Origin: CAIVPM01 sp964477265
GTDB taxonomy: Bacteria; Bacteroidota; Bacteroidia; Chitinophagales; Chitinophagaceae
Length of the DNA: 64,000 nucleotides
Reading direction: 5' to 3'
Assembly (NCBI GenBank): GCA_964477265.1
Contig: CAYZDJ010000001.1
Coordinates: forward strand, 62,001-126,000
Under the pieces are notes generated by a model. That model saw only the letters and a program-made list of their open reading frames with translations, ran no database searches and was not told where the DNA came from. Made by a program: the position numbers and the translations under genes. Position 1 is the first letter of the stretch. The number at the start of each line of letters is the position of its first letter. Of the stretch, positions 17,248 to 26,854 are shown in pieces.

Positions 17248-18546
17248 TTAATAATGTGCAAAATCCATTTCGTAGTTTCCTTTTATCCTTTCTATTGGTG
17301 GATTAAAATACCCAAACTTCACATTTGGAAATTCATCGTGTATTAATTCCATCAATTGCTTTACACCAAGCATTTCGGGTGTTTCTGTAATTCCTATTTT
17401 TCCTAAATACCAATCAGGGTCAATATTAAAATTTCGCCATTGAATCATTGATAAATCGGTTTCCTTAATCAGCTTTCTTAATGCTTCATATTCTTCAACA
17501 GTATCTGTCATTCCAGGAAAAATAAAATAATTGATACTTGCCCAACCACCATTTCTTCTTACCACTTTTATGCTTTCAACTATATCTTCAAAGCTGTAAT
17601 TATTGGGGCGATAATATGCCGTATAAATATGTTTTTGTGCAGAGTTTAAACTTACTCTAATACTGTTCAAGCCTGCATCACACAAAGCTTTTACAGCATC
17701 TGGCTTGCTTCCATTTGTATTAATATTTATGCTTCCTTTATCTGTATGTTTTCTTATTTCAATAATAGATTCTTTTATAGTTTCCCACATCAGCAAAGGT
17801 TCTCCTTCACAACCTTGCCCAAAACTTATTAATGGAAAAGGTGCATGCATTAAATGTGGTACAGTAAACTCAACTATCTCTTCAGCAGTTGGTTTAAATG
17901 TTAACCTATCTTGAGTACTTACAATTTCTTCTTCCTGTGGTTGAAATGAAATGCAACCAATGCAATTTGCATTGCAAGCAGGAGACGCAGGAACTGGACA
18001 TTCCCATCTTCCCAAAGAAAAATTTCGTGCAGCAGGGCAGTTGTATGTCATGCAGCAATTTTCCATCAAATGCTTTACCAGCCTGTTGTGAGGATAGTTT
18101 TCCAAAAGTTGTTTTGTGCCAACTTCAATTTTATCTGCATCATAGCCTGCACATTCCTGTCTTATATCTTGTTCAATCCTAACAGCAGGAACATAAAATT
18201 TTTCGTTGTGCCACGCAGCAGCAGTGTAGCAAAATAAAGGCAGCATTGGAGCTTCAGGCAAGCTTTCATAAGCAGCAATATATAAACCTGTATGTGCAGG
18301 AGGAATAAATGCAGCAACAGCCCAGCCTTTTTCGCACAAACGCATTTCGCCAGTTTTTACATCAATGCCAATTCCTTTACGACCTGGCAATTCATATAAA
18401 TTACCACCATCAGGCAATTCAATCCAATCTTCAACAGGCACTTCCAAAGCATCCCAACCTGCACGACCCATTGCATACAGGGTTGTATCTTCAAAAATAT
18501 TTCCATTGCCGTCGCTATACATTATGTATGGAGAAGAAGTAAGCAT
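17248..18546 (-). CDS. Radical SAM protein of unknown function with extra cysteines
   Basis: A 432-aa radical SAM enzyme. The [4Fe-4S] cluster motif CNANCIGC is at C191, C195 and C198, and the glycine-rich SAM segment is FGQGCEGEPL. The barrel continues through NTNGSKPDAVKALCDAGLNSIRVSLNS, which resembles SPASM/MoaA-type proteins. Before the core is a ~160-residue N-terminal domain, then four further Cys (C164, C165, C170, C183) that could hold a second cluster. The reaction is not evident. It is last in a co-directional run after an SDR and surE, and has its own terminator. Confidence 0.8.
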   Translation of the reverse strand: MLTSSPYIMYSDGNGNIFEDTTLYAMGRAGWDALEVPVEDWIELPDGGNLYELPGRKGIGIDVKTGEMRLCEKGWAVAAFIPPAHTGLYIAAYESLPEAPMLPLFCYTAAAWHNEKFYVPAVRIEQDIRQECAGYDADKIEVGTKQLLENYPHNRLVKHLMENCCMTYNCPAARNFSLGRWECPVPASPACNANCIGCISFQPQEEEIVSTQDRLTFKPTAEEIVEFTVPHLMHAPFPLISFGQGCEGEPLLMWETIKESIIEIRKHTDKGSININTNGSKPDAVKALCDAGLNSIRVSLNSAQKHIYTAYYRPNNYSFEDIVESIKVVRRNGGWASINYFIFPGMTDTVEEYEALRKLIKETDLSMIQWRNFNIDPDWYLGKIGITETPEMLGVKQLMELIHDEFPNVKFGYFNPPIERIKGNYEMDFAHY

Positions 18547-18559
18547 TTTATTTAGTTAA

Positions 18560-18649
18560 TAGTTAAAAGTTGATAGTTAAAAGCTTTTATTTTTTACTAA
18601 AAGCATTTAGTTTTTATACTATTTACTTTTAGTTTTTAACTTTTAACTA
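18560..18649. repeat. AT-rich inverted repeat between radical SAM and SDR genes
   Basis: TAGTTAAAAGTT at 18560-18571 is the exact inverse of AACTTTTAACTA at 18638-18649. Further TAGTTAAAAG-like copies lie between them. The right arm overlaps the SDR stop codon. The stretch could act as a weak terminator or simply be a dispersed AT-rich repeat. Confidence 0.5.
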
Positions 18650-19398
18650 TTTCTATAAATAGTTGTTGGTGCAGCTTGAGCAGAAGCATACAAAACAATG
18701 TCAGCAATAGTTACATGGCTTGGGGCATTTACAGCATATAAAATGGCATCAGCAATATCTGCTGCCTGTAAAGGTTCAAAACCTTCATATACTTTTTTTG
18801 CCCTTTCCTCATCTCCCTTAAAACGAACTTTGCTAAAATTAGTTTCAACAGCACCAGGTGCAATATTGGTTATTTTAATATTATGTTGTGTTAAATCCAA
18901 TCTCATTCCTTCGCTAATGGCTTCTATTGCACGTTTGCTTGCACAATATACAGCACCATTTTGATAAGTATATTTTCCCGCAACAGAGCTAATGTTTACA
19001 ATGTGTCCTGTTTTTCTTTCAACCATTAAAGGCATAATAGCTTTTGATACATAAAGCAGTCCTTTAACATTAATGTCAATCATCAAATCCCAATCTGCAA
19101 TATCACCATTTTCAATTGATGATAAACCGTGGGCATTGCCAGCATTGTTTATAAGTATATCAATCTGCTTCCAATCATTGCTTAAAGATTCAATAGCAGC
19201 AACAACTTCATTGTTATTGCTTACATCAAAGCACAAAGTAGTTACTTTAACCTTTGCTTCTAACTTATTTTGCAAAGAGGATAACGCAGTTGTATTTCTA
19301 CCACAAAGTATTAAGTCAAAGCCAACACAAGCAAAAGCTTTTGCAGTTGCTAAACCTATACCACTTGTGGCTCCTGTTATGAATGCTGTTTTTGACAT
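18643..19398 (-). CDS. SDR-family oxidoreductase, YdfG-like
   Basis: A 251-aa classical SDR with the TGATSGIG cofactor motif at residues 9-16, NNAG near 88, catalytic Ser in NISSVAG, YCASK, and the PGAVETNFSKVRF segment after it. This last pattern and the C-terminal DIADAILYAVNAPSHV are typical of the YdfG group (NADP-dependent 3-hydroxy acid/serine dehydrogenases). That gives a tentative substrate class only. The Ydf-type assignment is by resemblance; the fold assignment is certain. Confidence 0.85.
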   Translation of the reverse strand: MSKTAFITGATSGIGLATAKAFACVGFDLILCGRNTTALSSLQNKLEAKVKVTTLCFDVSNNNEVVAAIESLSNDWKQIDILINNAGNAHGLSSIENGDIADWDLMIDINVKGLLYVSKAIMPLMVERKTGHIVNISSVAGKYTYQNGAVYCASKRAIEAISEGMRLDLTQHNIKITNIAPGAVETNFSKVRFKGDEERAKKVYEGFEPLQAADIADAILYAVNAPSHVTIADIVLYASAQAAPTTIYRNS

Positions 19399-19447
19399 AT
19401 TATCCCAACGCTAAAGGGAGTTTATTTATTTGTAAATTTTAATTCTT

Positions 19448-19467
19448 ACCCCTTTAGGGGCGGTTAG
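19448..19467. repeat. CCCCTTTAGGGG intergenic repeat
   Basis: ACCCCTTTAGGGGCGGTTAG lies at the 3' end of the 96-aa membrane protein gene and supplies its stop codon. It shares TTAGGGGCGGTT with the repeat in the cobalamin riboswitch at 5969-5998. A degenerate copy (AACGCTAAAGGGAG) lies at 19406-19419. Confidence 0.55.
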
Positions 19468-19754
19468 TACATAATCTTTAAAACAATTGCCAACACAGCC
19501 CACACACAAGTTGATATAAAAATTCCTTTGGCAGTATGGTCTTTATCAGTATTTATGAATAACGTAAAAATGGCTGCATTTGCCAGCAACGAAAATGTAA
19601 TCATACTGGTTAGCATCTTTTTTTCAATTAATATAAATTGAAAAAATTCTTTAATAGAAAGCACACTTAGCTTCCATTTATAAAAAATAAACATACCAAT
19701 AAATGGGGCTAAAAACCCAAGCACTATTCCATATTTTGTATTGTCTTTAAGCAT
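19464..19754 (-). CDS. Small three-helix membrane protein downstream of surE
   Basis: Not recognised. The 96-aa product has three hydrophobic segments (about 8-28, 50-69 and 77-95) and few polar residues. Its ATG overlaps the surE stop by one base (TAATG), so it is translationally coupled to surE. The last codons run into a dispersed intergenic repeat that provides the stop, so the C-terminus may be recently altered. No function is proposed. Confidence 0.7.
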   Translation of the reverse strand: MLKDNTKYGIVLGFLAPFIGMFIFYKWKLSVLSIKEFFQFILIEKKMLTSMITFSLLANAAIFTLFINTDKDHTAKGIFISTCVWAVLAIVLKIMY

Positions 19755-20542
19755 TAGAATTTCCAGTTTTCTATTTGTTTTTTTAATGTATAGTTGGTAA
19801 GGTCAAACTGAACAGGCACAAGGCTTGCGTAATTATTTTTCAATGCCCACACATCTGTATCCTTCCCTTTATCGTGATTAACAAACTCACCTGTAAGCCA
19901 ATAATATTTCTTGCCATGTGGATCAATTCTTTCTACAAACTTTTCTTCATACTTTGCATATGCCTGTTTGCAAACTTTTATGCCTTTTATTTTATTGCTT
20001 GCAATAGCAGGAATATTTACATTGAATAAAAGGTGCTTGTCTAAATTTTTATGATTCAAAATTTGTGCAACTACTTTTTCAACAATAATTTTAGAAGGCT
20101 CAAAATCGGCATTTACACTATAATCCAATAATGAAAAACCCACACTTGGAATGCTTTCAATGGCAGCTTCCATAGCAGCACTCATTGTGCCACTGTATAT
20201 AACATTAATGCTATCATTAGCACCATGATTAATTCCACTCAAACATAAGTCTGGCTTGCGATGCAACACTTTGTCAACAGCAAGTTTAACGCAATCTACA
20301 GGTGTTCCATTTGTGGTATATGCTTCTACGCCATCAATAAAATTTACTTGTTGTAAACGCAATGGACTATTAATTGTAATTGCGTGCCCCATTCCACTTT
20401 GTGGTTTATCTGGTGCAACAACAACTACTCGTCCAAATTGTTTTGCAGCCTGTGCCAATGCTTTAATACCAGGTGCTGCAATACTATCATCGTTGGTTAC
20501 CAAAATTATTTTCTCGTCGTCCTTAATTTTCTTTTTTGTCAT
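19754..20542 (-). CDS. surE: 5'/3'-nucleotidase SurE
   Basis: A metal-dependent survival-protein nucleotidase that dephosphorylates nucleoside monophosphates and short polyphosphates in the cytoplasm. The 262-aa protein opens with ILVTNDDSIAAPGI, where the DD pair (D18, D19) binds the metal. It continues with VVVVAPDKPQSGMGHAIT and CLSGINHGAND (metal-binding Asn and the oxyanion region). Upstream of the motif is a short charged extension (MTKKKIKDDEK). It overlaps a small membrane protein gene by one base. Confidence 0.93.
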   Translation of the reverse strand: MTKKKIKDDEKIILVTNDDSIAAPGIKALAQAAKQFGRVVVVAPDKPQSGMGHAITINSPLRLQQVNFIDGVEAYTTNGTPVDCVKLAVDKVLHRKPDLCLSGINHGANDSINVIYSGTMSAAMEAAIESIPSVGFSLLDYSVNADFEPSKIIVEKVVAQILNHKNLDKHLLFNVNIPAIASNKIKGIKVCKQAYAKYEEKFVERIDPHGKKYYWLTGEFVNHDKGKDTDVWALKNNYASLVPVQFDLTNYTLKKQIENWKF

Positions 20543-20625
20543 TGCTGCAATATTACTGTGTCTTGGTTCTTTATTTTAAAGACTTTATTAAATGTTTTGT
20601 TAAAAATTTTCGGTCAAATAAATGG

Positions 20626-21573
20626 TTATTCATTTAGTGATTTACTTACGCTTACAAATTCATCCCATATTTCTTTAACAACTTCTGCTGCTGGCTTTAT
20701 CTGCTTTATCATGCTTGCAACTTGTCCAACTTCCAATTCACCATTTTCAAGGTCACCTTCATACATTCCTTTTTTTGCTCTTCCTCTGCCTAAAATTGTT
20801 GACAATTCCTCTGCACTTGCTCCTGCGTTTTCTGCATCATTTATTTGGTTAAAAAAATTGTTTTTTAGCAAACGAACTGGCACCGTTTTTTTCATACTCA
20901 ACATAGTATCGCCTTCCTTGCTTTGCAAAATAATATCTTTAAAATTTTGGTGAGATGATGCTTCAGGTGTGCAAATAAATCTGCTGCCCACTTGCACAGC
21001 ACTTGCACCTAGTGCAATAGCAGCAAGCATTTGGCGGCCAGTAGCAATGCCTCCTGCTGCAATTACAGGAATGGTAACAGCATCGCAAACCTGTGGTATT
21101 AAAACCATTGTTGTAGTCTCTTCTCGTCCATTATGTCCACCAGCTTCAAAACCTTCTGCAACCACTGCATCGCAGCCTGCTGCTTGTGCCTTTTGTGCAA
21201 ACACACTGCTGCTAACAATATGTACTACCTTAATGCCATTGTCTTTAAAATGCTGGGTATAAGTTTTAGGGTTGCCAGCACTTGTAAAAACGATAGGCAC
21301 TTTTTCCTCAATTATTGTTTTAATGTGGCTTTCAATATCTGCATATAGTAAAGGAATGTTTACACCAAAAGGTTTGTTAGTTACTGCTTTGCATTTTTTT
21401 ATTTGTTCTTTCAAAACATCAGGATACATGCTGCCACTGCCCAGCAAACCCAAGCCACCAGCATTACTCACAGCACTTGCAAGCTCCCAGCCACTTGCCC
21501 AAATCATGCCTGCCTGAATAATTGGATATTGAATATTGAACAGTTCGTTTACAGTTTTTAGTTTATGGTTCAT
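20626..21573 (-). CDS. Nitronate monooxygenase / FabK-like FMN enzyme
   Basis: A 315-aa TIM-barrel flavoprotein of the NPD/enoyl-ACP reductase II family. Visible landmarks are QAGMIWASGWELASAVSNAGGLGLLGSG at the N-terminus, then DAVVAEGFEAGGHNG, IPVIAAGGIATGRQMLAAIALGASAVQVGSRF (FMN phosphate loop) and the C-terminal EVGQVASMIK. The EGFEAGGHNG stretch resembles FabK, so the enzyme may reduce enoyl-ACP rather than oxidise nitronates. The sequence alone does not settle it. Its promoter overlaps the DUF2723 gene terminator region. Confidence 0.82.
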   Translation of the reverse strand: MNHKLKTVNELFNIQYPIIQAGMIWASGWELASAVSNAGGLGLLGSGSMYPDVLKEQIKKCKAVTNKPFGVNIPLLYADIESHIKTIIEEKVPIVFTSAGNPKTYTQHFKDNGIKVVHIVSSSVFAQKAQAAGCDAVVAEGFEAGGHNGREETTTMVLIPQVCDAVTIPVIAAGGIATGRQMLAAIALGASAVQVGSRFICTPEASSHQNFKDIILQSKEGDTMLSMKKTVPVRLLKNNFFNQINDAENAGASAEELSTILGRGRAKKGMYEGDLENGELEVGQVASMIKQIKPAAEVVKEIWDEFVSVSKSLNE

Positions 21574-21597
21574 AGCATTTATTTAAAAATGATTTTA

Positions 21598-21630
21598 CAA
21601 AAATATTTGGCAAATAAAAATGGCTGGCAA
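21598..21630 (-). promoter_or_regulatory. Promoter for the NMO/FabK-like gene
   Basis: TATTTTTG on the minus strand (21605-21598) matches TAnnTTTG, and a TTG complement at 21630-21628 lies 22 bases upstream. The -33 end overlaps the hairpin that terminates the DUF2723 gene. Confidence 0.45.
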
Positions 21631-21648
21631 TTATTGCCAACCATTTTT
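21616..21648 (-). terminator. Terminator of the DUF2723 gene
   Basis: A 15-bp stem with one mismatch (AAAAATGG-C-TGGCAA / TTGCCA-A-CCATTTTT), loop TTA, lies 19 bases beyond the stop codon of the 1173-aa gene. Confidence 0.75.
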
Positions 21649-21666
21649 ATTGAATTATGTTTATAA

Positions 21667-24600
21667 TTATTTCACCATTTCTTTTGGTGTATCAACCACC
21701 ACAGGCACTGGTGCTACTGGTGTTGGTTCAACTTTAGTTTTACCTTCAATTCTATCAACTTCATTTTTTATTTGTAATGCACCTTGTTTTTCTTGTTCCA
21801 TAAATTCTTTTTGTGGACTTTCTAAACCATCATAATAAGCTTGTTCTTGAGCAAAATATGTTTTAAATGCTTTAGAAATTTTTTCTGCCATTACTTTATG
21901 GTCTGCCCTGATAGCTGCATCCAGCAAACGAGTTGTATAGTAATTGTGCATGTTATTTCTACCCATTAAGCAATAAGGAAGATTGTCTTGCGACATCATT
22001 TTATCTACTTTGTCCAATACTTTTCTTGCATCTTCTTTTCTGTTTTTCATAGATAAATACATTGCCAATTCTGCAAAAGAACCACGCATTCCAAGTAAAT
22101 GCCTTCTGTTTTCCTCATCAAAATAAACACCTGGCTTATCACAATTTCCAGATTTAAAATTCATCATTTTTTCAATCATCCAATCTGCATTCATTAACTG
22201 ACCACCCATGCTAACATCTGCATTTGTAAATGGAACCAAACGATAGGTTAAGCCAATTTTTTGTAAATACTTATCAAAGCCTACACCTTCTCTGCCACCA
22301 TAGTAAGATGTAAAGCAAATTGGCCTTTTCCATTTATTGGCAGCAAGTACATTCAACACTGCAAGGTCATTTTTGCCTAAAGCATTCTTAGTAATTTCAA
22401 ATTGTAATTCTGGTACAATTGAATCAGTAGTTTTAAAGCTTGGGTCTGCTAAAATTGCATTTCTGTCAACAGGCACAGATACTTTCTTTGCTGGAAATGT
22501 ATTAAGGAAATCGCCAGTTTCAGGGTCAACTATCCTTACTTTATCCTTATCGTCTTTGCCTACATAATTTTTCATCATGTCATACAAATCATAATATTTA
22601 CCATCGGGATAAGCTGCATTTGCCTGATAAGTTATATAATCTCTTTTGCTGCCAGCAATCTGGTCTGCACTCCAAATTACATCAACTGGGTCGCTTTCAT
22701 TTACTTTATATCTTAATTGATTTATATACCAGTCAATGCCCAATAAACTTGAGTTTACAACCCTGATATCTGGTCTCACTCCTTCAACTTCCTGTGCATA
22801 CCAAAGTGGGTAAGTATCATTATCGCCAAAGGCAAATAGAATAGCATTTTTTGGGCAGCTTTCTAAATAGTTGCGAGCCAAATCTCCTGCAAGTGTTTTA
22901 TTGCTTCTGTCATGGTCGTCCCACTCTTGCTGAGCCATGATTGCTGGCACAAGCAATGTGCAAAGAATAGTTGCAAATGCAGCAGTAATATAAGATTTTT
23001 TTGTTGCTGCTTGAATGGCACTAAACAAATACAATAAACCTAAAGTAATTGCAGCAAACAATAAGCAGATAACAATTACTATCAAACCTACTTTACTGTT
23101 GCCAGTAATAGCACCTGCAATAATACCAGCAACTGCCAGCGAACCAGTTCCTATTAAAATTCCTGTAACAAGCTTCTTGTCTTTCTTCATTGCAAAATCA
23201 TAAATAGCCATCACACCCAAGCCAATCCATATAGCAAATGCATAAAAGCTACCTACATAAGCATAGTCTCGCTCACGTGGTTGATTGCCTGCTGGATTTA
23301 AGTAAACATTAATTGCAATACCTGTAAAGAAGAATAGTAAAAAGCTTACTAAAAAGTCATCGCCCTTGCGTCTTAAATGATAAATAAAACCTAACAAACC
23401 AAGTATTAATGGTAATGCAAACAGGTTGTTATTTGCTTTGTTTTTTTGTGTTGTTTCTGGCAATAAGCTTTGGTCGCCATACATCATTTTATCTAAAAAG
23501 CCTATGCCTGTTTTCCAGTTGCCATCTCTTACATTTCCTGTGTAAACACCTTGCACATCATTTTGCTTACCAGCAAAATTCCATAAGAAATACCTTAAAT
23601 ACATCCAGTAAAACTGATACCCTGCAAAGAATTGAAGATTATCACTAAAATTTGGTCTTCCTTCTTCATAGCTTTCCCTGCCTGTTTTCTGGTCTCTGTA
23701 TTTTCCAATGCCAGAATAATTGAGGTAATAATCTACGTGGCCTTGTTCATTTCCTGCATCCCACATACGAGGGAAAAACATTTTATCTTCCGGCAAATAC
23801 AATTGCTTCCTGTCTTTGCTTGTTGCTACATATTTATCATTTATTTTTTGATACCTGTCTCCAGTTTCCATTGTTACAGAACCCCTGTTGGTAAATTTTT
23901 GTCCAAAAATAATTGGGAAATCTCCGTACTGGTCACGAGCAAGATAACCTACAAGACTTTGTGGATTATCTACATTGTACATATCAATTGCAGGGTCAGC
24001 ACTGCTTCTTATCATTGTAGTAAAATATGTGCTATAACCCATTAATATAAACATAGCACTGTATAAGCCAAGACGTAAATATTCTAGACTGCGTTTTTTG
24101 GCATAACGAATACCAACCCATATTAAAATGCCTAACAAGACAAAGAAGAAAATGAAACCACTGAAGAATGGTAAATGAAAACTATTTACGAATGCGATAT
24201 CAAATAAACCAGCACCTTTTATTGAGAATTGTATTACTGCAATTTGCACAACGCCTGTAAGCACGCAGCCAATTAAAAAGAATATATACATACCGCCGTA
24301 ATATTCTTTTTTTGCCTTGCCAAATGATTCAACTAAAAACAAAAATCCTATGGCTAAAAGTGTTCCTAAAAACATTAAGCCTGATAAACGTGAATCGCTC
24401 ATATCTTCGCCCTGCACATATTTTTCAATATACCTTGCTTCATTGCTTGATACATACCACATTAAAAGCATAGCCAAAAAACCGCCCACAGCAGTAACAA
24501 TCATAAACCACTTACGTAACAGTTTATAATTGAAACTTTCTCTCTTTTTTACATAGTAAACCATAACAATAGCAGGAATACATAATAGATTTAACAAGTG

Positions 24601-25188
24601 AACTCCAATTGACAAGCCCATCATAAAAAACAGGAAAATAATCCAACGGTCAGGATGAATTGAATTTTCAGTTTGTTCATCCATTGCAGTTTCCCATTTA
24701 AGTATTGCCCAAAAAACTATTGCAGTAAAAAAAGAGCTTAATGCATACACCTCGCCTTCAACAGCACTAAACCAAAAGCTATCGCTAAAAGTATAAGCTA
24801 AAGCACCAACAACGCCACTACCCATTACAGCCCAAGCCTGTCCACCAGTAAGGTTTTCGTAGGTTTTAATGCCAATAATTCTACGACCAAAATATGTAAT
24901 TGTCCAGTATAAAAACAATATAGTAAAACCACTTGCCACAGCACTCATAATGTTTACAGCATGTGCAGCAGTGTTTGGGTTATCGCCAAAAAGAATGATG
25001 AAAAACCTGCCTAATAAAACAAATAAAGGAGCACCTGGAGGGTGGGGCATCTGAAGCTTATTGGCACAGCTTACAAACTCGCCACAATCCCAAAGGCTAC
25101 CAGCTTTTTCTGCAGTTAAAATGTACACTGCACAGGCAATAATGCAAATAATCCATCCACTAATGTTGTTTAACTTTTTGAAGTTCAT
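21667..25188 (-). CDS. DUF2723 multi-pass membrane protein (GT117/PMT-like, with C-terminal soluble domain)
   Basis: An 1173-aa protein. Residues 1-~430 and ~590-760 carry about a dozen or more membrane helices. The N-terminal DUF2723 core has the hallmark AEKAGSLWDCGEFVSCANKLQMPHPPGAPL, where the acidic pair follows the first helix as in GT-C fold glycosyltransferases. The region from about 770 is soluble (FGDNDTYPLWYAQEVEGVRPDIRVVNSSLLG) and ends in helical repeats. The family is linked to O-mannosyltransferase-like enzymes. In Bacteroidota it is a candidate for envelope or secreted protein glycosylation, which is inference. It is monocistronic with its own promoter and terminator. Confidence 0.85.
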   Translation of the reverse strand: MNFKKLNNISGWIICIIACAVYILTAEKAGSLWDCGEFVSCANKLQMPHPPGAPLFVLLGRFFIILFGDNPNTAAHAVNIMSAVASGFTILFLYWTITYFGRRIIGIKTYENLTGGQAWAVMGSGVVGALAYTFSDSFWFSAVEGEVYALSSFFTAIVFWAILKWETAMDEQTENSIHPDRWIIFLFFMMGLSIGVHLLNLLCIPAIVMVYYVKKRESFNYKLLRKWFMIVTAVGGFLAMLLMWYVSSNEARYIEKYVQGEDMSDSRLSGLMFLGTLLAIGFLFLVESFGKAKKEYYGGMYIFFLIGCVLTGVVQIAVIQFSIKGAGLFDIAFVNSFHLPFFSGFIFFFVLLGILIWVGIRYAKKRSLEYLRLGLYSAMFILMGYSTYFTTMIRSSADPAIDMYNVDNPQSLVGYLARDQYGDFPIIFGQKFTNRGSVTMETGDRYQKINDKYVATSKDRKQLYLPEDKMFFPRMWDAGNEQGHVDYYLNYSGIGKYRDQKTGRESYEEGRPNFSDNLQFFAGYQFYWMYLRYFLWNFAGKQNDVQGVYTGNVRDGNWKTGIGFLDKMMYGDQSLLPETTQKNKANNNLFALPLILGLLGFIYHLRRKGDDFLVSFLLFFFTGIAINVYLNPAGNQPRERDYAYVGSFYAFAIWIGLGVMAIYDFAMKKDKKLVTGILIGTGSLAVAGIIAGAITGNSKVGLIVIVICLLFAAITLGLLYLFSAIQAATKKSYITAAFATILCTLLVPAIMAQQEWDDHDRSNKTLAGDLARNYLESCPKNAILFAFGDNDTYPLWYAQEVEGVRPDIRVVNSSLLGIDWYINQLRYKVNESDPVDVIWSADQIAGSKRDYITYQANAAYPDGKYYDLYDMMKNYVGKDDKDKVRIVDPETGDFLNTFPAKKVSVPVDRNAILADPSFKTTDSIVPELQFEITKNALGKNDLAVLNVLAANKWKRPICFTSYYGGREGVGFDKYLQKIGLTYRLVPFTNADVSMGGQLMNADWMIEKMMNFKSGNCDKPGVYFDEENRRHLLGMRGSFAELAMYLSMKNRKEDARKVLDKVDKMMSQDNLPYCLMGRNNMHNYYTTRLLDAAIRADHKVMAEKISKAFKTYFAQEQAYYDGLESPQKEFMEQEKQGALQIKNEVDRIEGKTKVEPTPVAPVPVVVDTPKEMVK

Positions 25189-25216
25189 TGTTTTTATTTT
25201 TTAAAAAATATGTTGG

Positions 25217-25224
25217 CAAACATA
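25217..25224 (-). promoter_or_regulatory. Promoter -7 box for the DUF2723 gene
   Basis: TATGTTTG on the minus strand matches TAnnTTTG, about 28 bases before the ATG at 25188. The -33 element is unclear. The rest of the ~200-base divergent spacer to pdxA holds nothing recognisable. Confidence 0.45.
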
Positions 25225-25395
25225 ATAAAATGTTGCATACAGAAATTGAATAGCTGCAACGTGAAAAACTTTAGTAAATTTAGTAAGAGTAGGGTAGTAG
25301 CGAAAGGTTGGAAATGGATGATAATTGATAAGTGGTTTCTTATTAATTATCACAGTTTATAATTAACCTTATTTTTACCGCCTAAATTAATTGCA

Positions 25396-26469
25396 ATGAA
25401 TAATGAAATGCAAAAGCCTGTTATTGGTATAAGCTGTGGAGATATAAATGGAATTGGATTAGAGATTATTATAAAAAGCTTAGCTAATAATGAAATATTA
25501 AACTTGTGCACACCTGTAATTTTTGCCAACAATAAAGCAATTAATTTTTATAGGAAAAATATTGCTGATGCCAACCTGAGCATTAATAATACAAAAGATT
25601 TTAGTAAGCTAAATCCAAAGCAGATTAATGTTTTTACTTGTTGGGATGAAGAGGGAAACATTACACCTGGCGTTGTAAACGAAACTGGTGGCAAGTATGC
25701 TTATTTATCTTTAAAGCAGGCAACTGAAAGCTTAAAGGTAGGACATATTCATGCATTGGTTACTGCACCTATTCATAAAAAGAATATACAGAGTAATGAT
25801 TTTAAGCATAGTGGACACACGCCTTATTTTAAAGAAGTTTTTGCAGCAAAAGATGTGGTAATGTTAATGTGTGCAGATAATTTAAAAGTGGGTCTAGTAA
25901 CAGAACACATACCAGTTGCCGAAGTTGCCAAAGCTATTTCAAAGGAAACTATTATAAGTAAATTGCAGATAATGAATAAATGCCTGCAGCAGGATTTTGG
26001 TATTGATAAGCCACGCATTGCAGTGCTTGGTTTAAATCCACACGCAGGTGACGAAAGCCTTATTGGTAAAGAAGAAGAGACAATTATTAAACCTGCAGTT
26101 GTAGCTGCAAAACAATCAATGATGGTTTTTGGACCATATAGTAGCGATGCTTTTTTTGCACGTGGCAGCTACGAAAAATTTGATGCAGTTTTAGCTATGT
26201 ATCACGATCAGGGTTTAATACCTTTTAAATCTTTAGCAATTGGCGAAGGTGTAAATTATACAGCAGGTTTAAGTGCAGTACGCACCAGCCCAGACCATGG
26301 AACTGCATTTGATATTGCTGGTAAAGGCATTGCACATCACGAAAGTTTTTTAGCTGCTATTTTTATGGCAATAGATGTTGTTCGCCAGCGTAATGGATTT
26401 GCACGAGACAGGAAAAACCCTTTGCGTAAAATGAGTGCAAGGCTTATTGCCAATGCAGTTGATGAATAG
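25396..26469 (+). CDS. pdxA: 4-hydroxythreonine-4-phosphate dehydrogenase
   Basis: Performs the NAD-dependent oxidation step of the DXP-independent (long) pyridoxal 5'-phosphate pathway. The 357-aa protein has ISCGDINGIGLEI at the N-terminus, ALVTAPIHKKNI, and GHTPYFKE with a metal-binding His. YHDQGLIPFKSLAIGEGVNYTAGL and RTSPDHGTAFDIAG hold the two further metal-binding His. The length is normal. Start at 25396 (MNNEMQKPVIGISCGD). An MNNEM versus MQKP start is possible, differing by four residues. No other PLP-pathway gene is nearby; the small membrane protein genes are on the other strand. Confidence 0.95.
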   Translation: MNNEMQKPVIGISCGDINGIGLEIIIKSLANNEILNLCTPVIFANNKAINFYRKNIADANLSINNTKDFSKLNPKQINVFTCWDEEGNITPGVVNETGGKYAYLSLKQATESLKVGHIHALVTAPIHKKNIQSNDFKHSGHTPYFKEVFAAKDVVMLMCADNLKVGLVTEHIPVAEVAKAISKETIISKLQIMNKCLQQDFGIDKPRIAVLGLNPHAGDESLIGKEEETIIKPAVVAAKQSMMVFGPYSSDAFFARGSYEKFDAVLAMYHDQGLIPFKSLAIGEGVNYTAGLSAVRTSPDHGTAFDIAGKGIAHHESFLAAIFMAIDVVRQRNGFARDRKNPLRKMSARLIANAVDE

Positions 26470-26470
26470 A

Positions 26471-26854
26471 TTAAAATCTATGTTGCATAAACATTAGCAG
26501 CCAGCACATGGCAACAATTAAAAACACCGAAACAATTATTATTAAAATCCCTAATATTAAGAAGTATAATCTCAGGTTATTTAAACTTTGTGCAAGTGTT
26601 TCTTCACTGTTATTGTTTAATGCAATAAGCAGCTTGTTGGCAAAAATGTATAGCAAGGTGTTAAACGCTATGCCAACAGCAAAAGTAATAAATGTGTAAA
26701 TGGCATTTGTGTCTTTAAGATTTATCATAAACGACAATAGCTGTGTGGCATAAGTAATCATTACCAATACCCTGCACCATTTAGCAATTTGTGTTAATGT
26801 GCTTCTGAGTGCTGGTGTAATTGCCAGACCATTTTTAAATAAATCTTCCTGCAT
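26471..26854 (-). CDS. Small membrane protein, paralogue-like to its upstream neighbour
   Basis: A 127-aa protein with four hydrophobic segments (about 28-46, 51-73 and a long 92-125 region). It shares with the 158-aa neighbour the pattern of a short polar N-terminus and a conserved region (LRSTLTQIAKWCRV versus LRQIGKWARFV). An FxNxLIxAxxN segment then precedes the last helices. They are probably members of one uncharacterised family. The start overlaps the neighbour's stop by one base (TAATG), indicating coupled translation. Function unknown. Confidence 0.7.
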   Translation of the reverse strand: MQEDLFKNGLAITPALRSTLTQIAKWCRVLVMITYATQLLSFMINLKDTNAIYTFITFAVGIAFNTLLYIFANKLLIALNNNSEETLAQSLNNLRLYFLILGILIIIVSVFLIVAMCWLLMFMQHRF

